From Bog-473 sp963783965 (lineage in GTDB: Bacteria; Actinomycetota; Acidimicrobiia; Acidimicrobiales; RAAP-2), in the NCBI GenBank assembly GCA_963783965.1, contig CAWAPQ010000006.1, positions 143,451-207,450 on the forward strand: a stretch of 64,000 bases of DNA, in the 5' to 3' direction. Position 1 is the first letter of the stretch, and every line of letters starts with the position of its first letter. The translations under genes were made by a program, and so were the position numbers. Below, piece after piece: positions 60,784 to 64,000 of the stretch. The notes below the pieces were generated by a model. That model was not told where the DNA came from. It worked only from the letters and a program-made list of their open reading frames with translations, and made no database searches.

Positions 60784-62026
60784 GTGTTCGTACGCGCAAA
60801 GAAGGCAGCGGCGGCATTGGCGATGGGTTCGCTTGCTGTCGCGGGTGCGGTCAGCGTCGCCGTGACGCCCGCCTCGTCGGCAGGTGCCGCCAGCTCGTCG
60901 AGCACGGTCACGATCGCCGACCTGTGCAGTTGCACCGGGCCGGAGGCCTCATCGATCAGCCAGACCTCCGACACCATGCAGGCCTGGGCCTCGTGGGTCA
61001 ACAGCCACGGGGGCCTGGCCGGACACCAGGTGCACCTGGTCATCCTCGACGACGGCTACAGCGCGGCCAAGGCCCTGACCAACGCCGAGACGGCGGTCAA
61101 CCAGGATCACGCGGTCGCGCTCTTCGACAACAGCGACGAGGATCCGTCATTCGCCTCCACCGTGCAGTCGGCACACGTGCCGGTGCTCGGCGGCCAGGAG
61201 AGTGACTCGGGCTACAAGAATGCCGACTTCTTCCCCGCCGGCGCCACCTTCAACTACACCAACTCGGTCGGTGCCATCATCGCCAAGGATGCAGGGCGTC
61301 AAGAAGATGGCTGCGGTCTACTGCGTGGAAGTCGCCATCTGCGCGGAGTCGGTCCACCAGGGCGAGCAGGTGGCGGCGCACTACGGAATCAAGTACGTGT
61401 ACACGTCGAGCATCGGTTTCGCCGCCCCGAACTACACGGCCCAGTGCCTGGCGGCCAAGCAATCCGGCGCGACGGCGATGACGGTGGGGGATGCCTCCTC
61501 GGTGGTCGAGCACGTGGTCACGGACTGCGCGGCGCAGGGGTACACACCACGCCAGCTCTCGAGCGACGGCACGGTCGCCGCCGCCTGGCTGAAGATTCCG
61601 GCCTTCAACGGCAACATCGACACGCAGTCGGACAACCTGTGGTTCCTCCACAACGCCTCGACATCGACGATGTATGCGGCACTGGACAAGTACGCGCCGG
61701 GGGTGCCGAGCGGACCCAACTTCGGTGAGATCGTGCTGCAGTCCTGGTCGGACGGTGCCCTCCTGCAGGCCGCCGTGAAGGCCGCCGGGGCCACGACCGC
61801 CACGCCATTGACCTCGGCGGAGATTCTCAAAGGCCTCTACGGGCTCCCCACGGGCGAGACGCTCGGCGGCCTGTCGCCCGCCCTGCACTTCGTCAAGGGC
61901 CAGCCCGCCAACAACAGCTGCTTCTTCGAGATGGGCATCAAGAACGGCAAGTTCGTGGCCCTCCACGGCGACACGACGCTCTGCGCGCCGCTGGTGAAGG
62001 CGGGAACGTTGCCGACCACCCACTGA
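60784..62026 (+). pseudogene. ABC transporter substrate-binding protein (LivK-like), frameshifted
   Basis: GTG 60784 with AAGGGGG five bases upstream opens a signal peptide (VFVRAKKAAAALAMGSLAVA) ending near SSAGA. The first frame gives TVTIADLCSCTGPEASSISQ and VNSHGGLAGHQVHLVILDDG, up to VGAIIAKD. The rest, from GVKKMAAVYCVEVAICAESV to the stop at 62026, is one base out of frame. An extra base at about 61290-61292 explains it. Repaired, it is about 413 residues of the Peripla_BP_6 fold. It diverges from the LivHM/G/F operon and is surely its binding component. Confidence 0.87.
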
Positions 62027-62041
62027 GTCCACACTGACAGT

Positions 62042-62833
62042 TCACCGAGCGGGATTGCGCTGAGAGCGGAAGAGTCTGGGCAGGAAGCGCACCATGAGCA
62101 TCGACCACGTCACGTGAGTAAGCATCGGCGCCAGAAGTCCGCCCGAGGCGCGACGTTGCGCTGCGAACACGGTACCCATGACCCCAGCCGCAACGACCAG
62201 GGCTGGGTTGCGGGTGGCACAGGTCGTGAGCATGTACACGGCGGTCGATGCGGGGACCGGGTTGGGCGAAGCGAGTGCGGTGAACAAGGATCCGCGGAAG
62301 AAGGCCTCTTCAGCGACCCCGTTTGCCACCGTCGTCGCCAGCACCCATGCATCTGAGCCGCGCTCGGCGTAGTTGAGAACGGAAACGAGGGCCTCGTTCA
62401 TCACCGGAATGTGACGGGCGACAGCCGCCGCGCCGAAGAAGGCGCCGAACGCCGCGACGCCGGTGAGCACCGGCACCGCCACCAGACTTCCGAAAGACCG
62501 CCGTTCGCCGAGCAGCGAATCCCAACGAAGCGGCTCAACAGCCAGTCCGCCGATCAACCACGTCCCGGCCACCGAAAAGCTCAAGGCGTAGAACTGGCTC
62601 GAAGCGGGCTTGCTAGAGAGCGATGCACCGAGGAGTCCCGTGCCGGTCAAGGCCACGGCACCCAACAGCCTCCGACGGCGCCGGCGCCGATTCCGCTCGT
62701 CGCAGCCGCAATCAACGTGCGACGCTCTCGTCGCCGTCCGCGCTGACCCCCACGTCGACGAGGACAACACCGATGCAGAATCCGACACAGTCTTCGTCGG
62801 GTCCGCCGACCCATTGCCTGCGGACTCTCTCAT
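62042..62833 (-). CDS. CPBP-family intramembrane metalloprotease
   Basis: The 263-residue protein has a polar start with a run of seven Arg residues (about 49-55), then about six helices. GVAEEAFFRGSLFTALASPN is CPBP motif 1 (EExxxR), and GLLAPMLTHVTWSMLMVRF carries the later His. The family includes CAAX-type proteases and bacteriocin-immunity proteins. No bacteriocin gene is nearby. The start overlaps the SDR stop by 4 bp, so the two are one transcript. Confidence 0.82.
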   Translation of the reverse strand: MRESAGNGSADPTKTVSDSASVLSSSTWGSARTATRASHVDCGCDERNRRRRRRRLLGAVALTGTGLLGASLSSKPASSQFYALSFSVAGTWLIGGLAVEPLRWDSLLGERRSFGSLVAVPVLTGVAAFGAFFGAAAVARHIPVMNEALVSVLNYAERGSDAWVLATTVANGVAEEAFFRGSLFTALASPNPVPASTAVYMLTTCATRNPALVVAAGVMGTVFAAQRRASGGLLAPMLTHVTWSMLMVRFLPRLFRSQRNPAR

Positions 62834-63723
62834 TCCCTTCGAGCTTTCGCCCGGTCACCGAGGGCCACCCGGACTGCGGCGTCATAGTCCATGGGCGTGA
62901 AAGGCACCAGGGAGCGGATGCTGTCATCGCGCACGACCACCTCGTTCGTCATGGAGTCGATCAGTGCGCGGCCTGTCGCCACATCCACGTCGGTCACCAA
63001 CGCGAGCCAGAGCGAGGACAATGACGGGCTCAGCAGGGGGACAGGCAGCACCAGGAGCGGCCTTCCTTCGATCGCCGCGACACGACGGAGCATCTGCACG
63101 TACTCCAGAACCTCGGGCCCACCGATGTCGAACACCCTCCCGGTCGTCTCCGGCGTCTCGAGCACGCCCACGAGATACCGGATGACATCGGCGACGGCGA
63201 TGGGCTGGGTCTTCGTGTGGACCCATCGGGGAGTGACCATGGCGGGCAGGTGCTCGACGAGCTGACGGGTCATCTCCCAGGAAATTCCACCGTCGCCGAC
63301 GATGATCCCAGCCCGCAGCACCGTGACCGGGACGCCGCCCTCGCCGAGCAGGGTCTCGACCTCGCGACGACTGCGCAAATGCTCCGAGAGGTCGTCGTTC
63401 GTGTCGCCCAATCCACCCAGGTAGATGATCCGACCGACCTGCGCCTCGGCGGCAGCTGCGCCGAATGCGGTGGCCGCCTGGGCGTCCACGCGGGCGAAGT
63501 TCTTCTCTCCTAGACGATGCACCAGGTAATACGCGGCTTCAGAGCCCTGCAATGCGCTCGCCAACGAGGCGGGTTCCGCCACGTCGCCTCTGACCGGTTC
63601 GCCGATGCCGTCGTAATCCTCCGGCCGGCGCGTCATCGCAACCACGTCATGGCCGGCGGCGCGCAAGGCGGGACAGAGCTCCCGTCCGACGAATCCCGTT
63701 GACCCTGCCACCAGCACTCTCAT
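62830..63723 (-). CDS. Atypical SDR, NAD(P)H-binding protein
   Basis: MRVLVAGSTGFVGRELCPAL is the TGxxGxxG NAD(P)-binding motif of atypical or extended SDRs. VGRIIYLGGLGDTNDDLSEH and VTVLRAGIIVGDGGISWEMT are typical of the NmrA/YwnB-like group with a DUF2867-type relative. It lacks the classical YxxxK pair, as many in this group do. It could be a quinone or sugar-nucleotide reductase, or a redox sensor. It is the first gene of a two-gene unit with the CPBP protease. Confidence 0.82.
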   Translation of the reverse strand: MRVLVAGSTGFVGRELCPALRAAGHDVVAMTRRPEDYDGIGEPVRGDVAEPASLASALQGSEAAYYLVHRLGEKNFARVDAQAATAFGAAAAEAQVGRIIYLGGLGDTNDDLSEHLRSRREVETLLGEGGVPVTVLRAGIIVGDGGISWEMTRQLVEHLPAMVTPRWVHTKTQPIAVADVIRYLVGVLETPETTGRVFDIGGPEVLEYVQMLRRVAAIEGRPLLVLPVPLLSPSLSSLWLALVTDVDVATGRALIDSMTNEVVVRDDSIRSLVPFTPMDYDAAVRVALGDRAKARRE

Positions 63724-63867
63724 CGGGTCTCGGGATGCATCGTCGTCCGCTCGATTCCGCTCGGATGTCAGTCTCTCACGACCCCGGACCGTTCAGGACC
63801 GTCGACCCTTCACAACCCGGGACTGTTCAGTCGAGGCAGGGGCTACGTCCTTGCACATCATCCCGAA

Positions 63868-64000
63868 TCAACTCTGACGGGATCGTTGTTCGGCCTCGTG
63901 GGCCTCAGCTTCGGCGCGGGTCCTTTCGGGTTCCCCCATCGAGCAGGTGAAGGGCAAGAGAGTCGGGCAGAGAACGTCGACATGGATCGCGCCGTTGAGA
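63868..64000 (-). CDS. C-terminal end of an unidentified protein (partial)
   Basis: A minus-strand frame open from the right edge stops at 63868 after about 44 codons. The tail is LNGAIHVDVLCPTLLPFTCS followed by a charged helix rich in Glu, Ala and Arg, which is protein-like. No other frame at this edge looks coding. It is too short to identify. The 144 bp between its stop and the SDR start hold nothing clear. Confidence 0.35.
   Translation of the reverse strand, partial: LNGAIHVDVLCPTLLPFTCSMGEPERTRAEAEAHEAEQRSRQS

Noticed and set aside
25006..61292. Programmed ribosomal frameshifting as the cause of the frame breaks
   Set aside because: The break sites share no slippery heptamer or downstream pseudoknot and occur in unrelated metabolic genes, four of them in one gene.
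63699..63950. Plus-strand 83-codon frame near the right edge
   Set aside because: Low-complexity Arg/Pro/Ser composition and no ribosome-binding site; the minus-strand partial frame looks more protein-like.
1..64000. CRISPR arrays, insertion sequences, prophage, tRNA or rRNA genes
   Set aside because: No regularly spaced repeats, transposase or integrase motifs, rRNA signatures or cloverleaf with CCA-type ends were found on either strand by reading. A dedicated tRNA scan would settle the last point.

Overview
This window is GC-rich DNA with tightly packed genes, many 4-bp start/stop overlaps and frequent GTG/TTG starts. The families point to a high-GC actinobacterium (Actinomycetota): an SCO6745-type protein, DUF2510 and SHOCT tails, a DUF6325 protein, a GAP/Sap-type membrane protein, several acyl-CoA dehydrogenases and a P450/TetR pair. 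A member of Acidimicrobiia would fit, but that is an impression and not a measured placement. I recognised no rRNA, tRNA, CRISPR array, insertion sequence, phage module or replication origin.

Layout. 0-8 kb: cupin, SCO6745-type protein, two bacterial PH-domain membrane proteins, a P450 with its TetR regulator, and a large polytopic membrane protein. 8-18 kb: two divergent catabolic modules. On the minus strand an APC permease, a choline/ethanolamine-kinase-like protein and a dimethylglycine-dehydrogenase-like flavoprotein form an operon. On the plus strand an FGGY kinase, a GlpA-like glycerol-3-phosphate dehydrogenase with a BFD-like Fe-S tail and a second FAD oxidoreductase form another. 18-31 kb: small SHOCT/PLDc_N/DUF6325 membrane and stress-type proteins, DUF2252, an MBL-fold hydrolase, DUF302, GAP, a broken alpha-L-fucosidase, a flippase-like protein and a Na+/H+ antiporter. 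These are followed by a complete encapsulin nanocompartment operon: encapsulated ferritin with a C-terminal cargo peptide, then the family 1 encapsulin shell. 31-43 kb: a GGDEF-EAL protein, lipid acyltransferase and hydrolase, an ABC solute-binding protein, metY-metX, a PhyH dioxygenase, and a MarR/MFS divergon with a palindrome over the MFS start.

43-48 kb: a lower-GC-looking segment. It begins with a CsbD protein, preceded by a good match to a sigma-B-type promoter, and a tiny hydrophobic protein. A four-gene overlapping operon follows (acyl-CoA-dehydrogenase-like, PIG-L deacetylase, NodS-like methyltransferase, glycosyltransferase). I know of no described function for it, and it is my best candidate for an undescribed pathway. 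A DUF72 protein ends the segment. 48-51 kb: a TM0106-type RecB-like nuclease diverges from an AAA ATPase, with two related palindromes between them. 51-62 kb: a probable uptake-and-catabolism cluster with acyl-CoA dehydrogenase, acyl-CoA ligase, a Baeyer-Villiger-type monooxygenase, cupin, LivF, LivG, a fused LivH-LivM permease and a divergent solute-binding protein. 62-64 kb: CPBP protease, atypical SDR and the tail of an unidentified gene.

A caution applies to the second half. At least nine single-base frame changes interrupt otherwise well-conserved genes between 25.6 and 61.3 kb, four of them inside one acyl-CoA ligase gene. Coding signal continues across every break, so uncorrected indel errors in the assembly look more likely than decay. 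These genes are listed as pseudogenes only because they cannot be translated as given.
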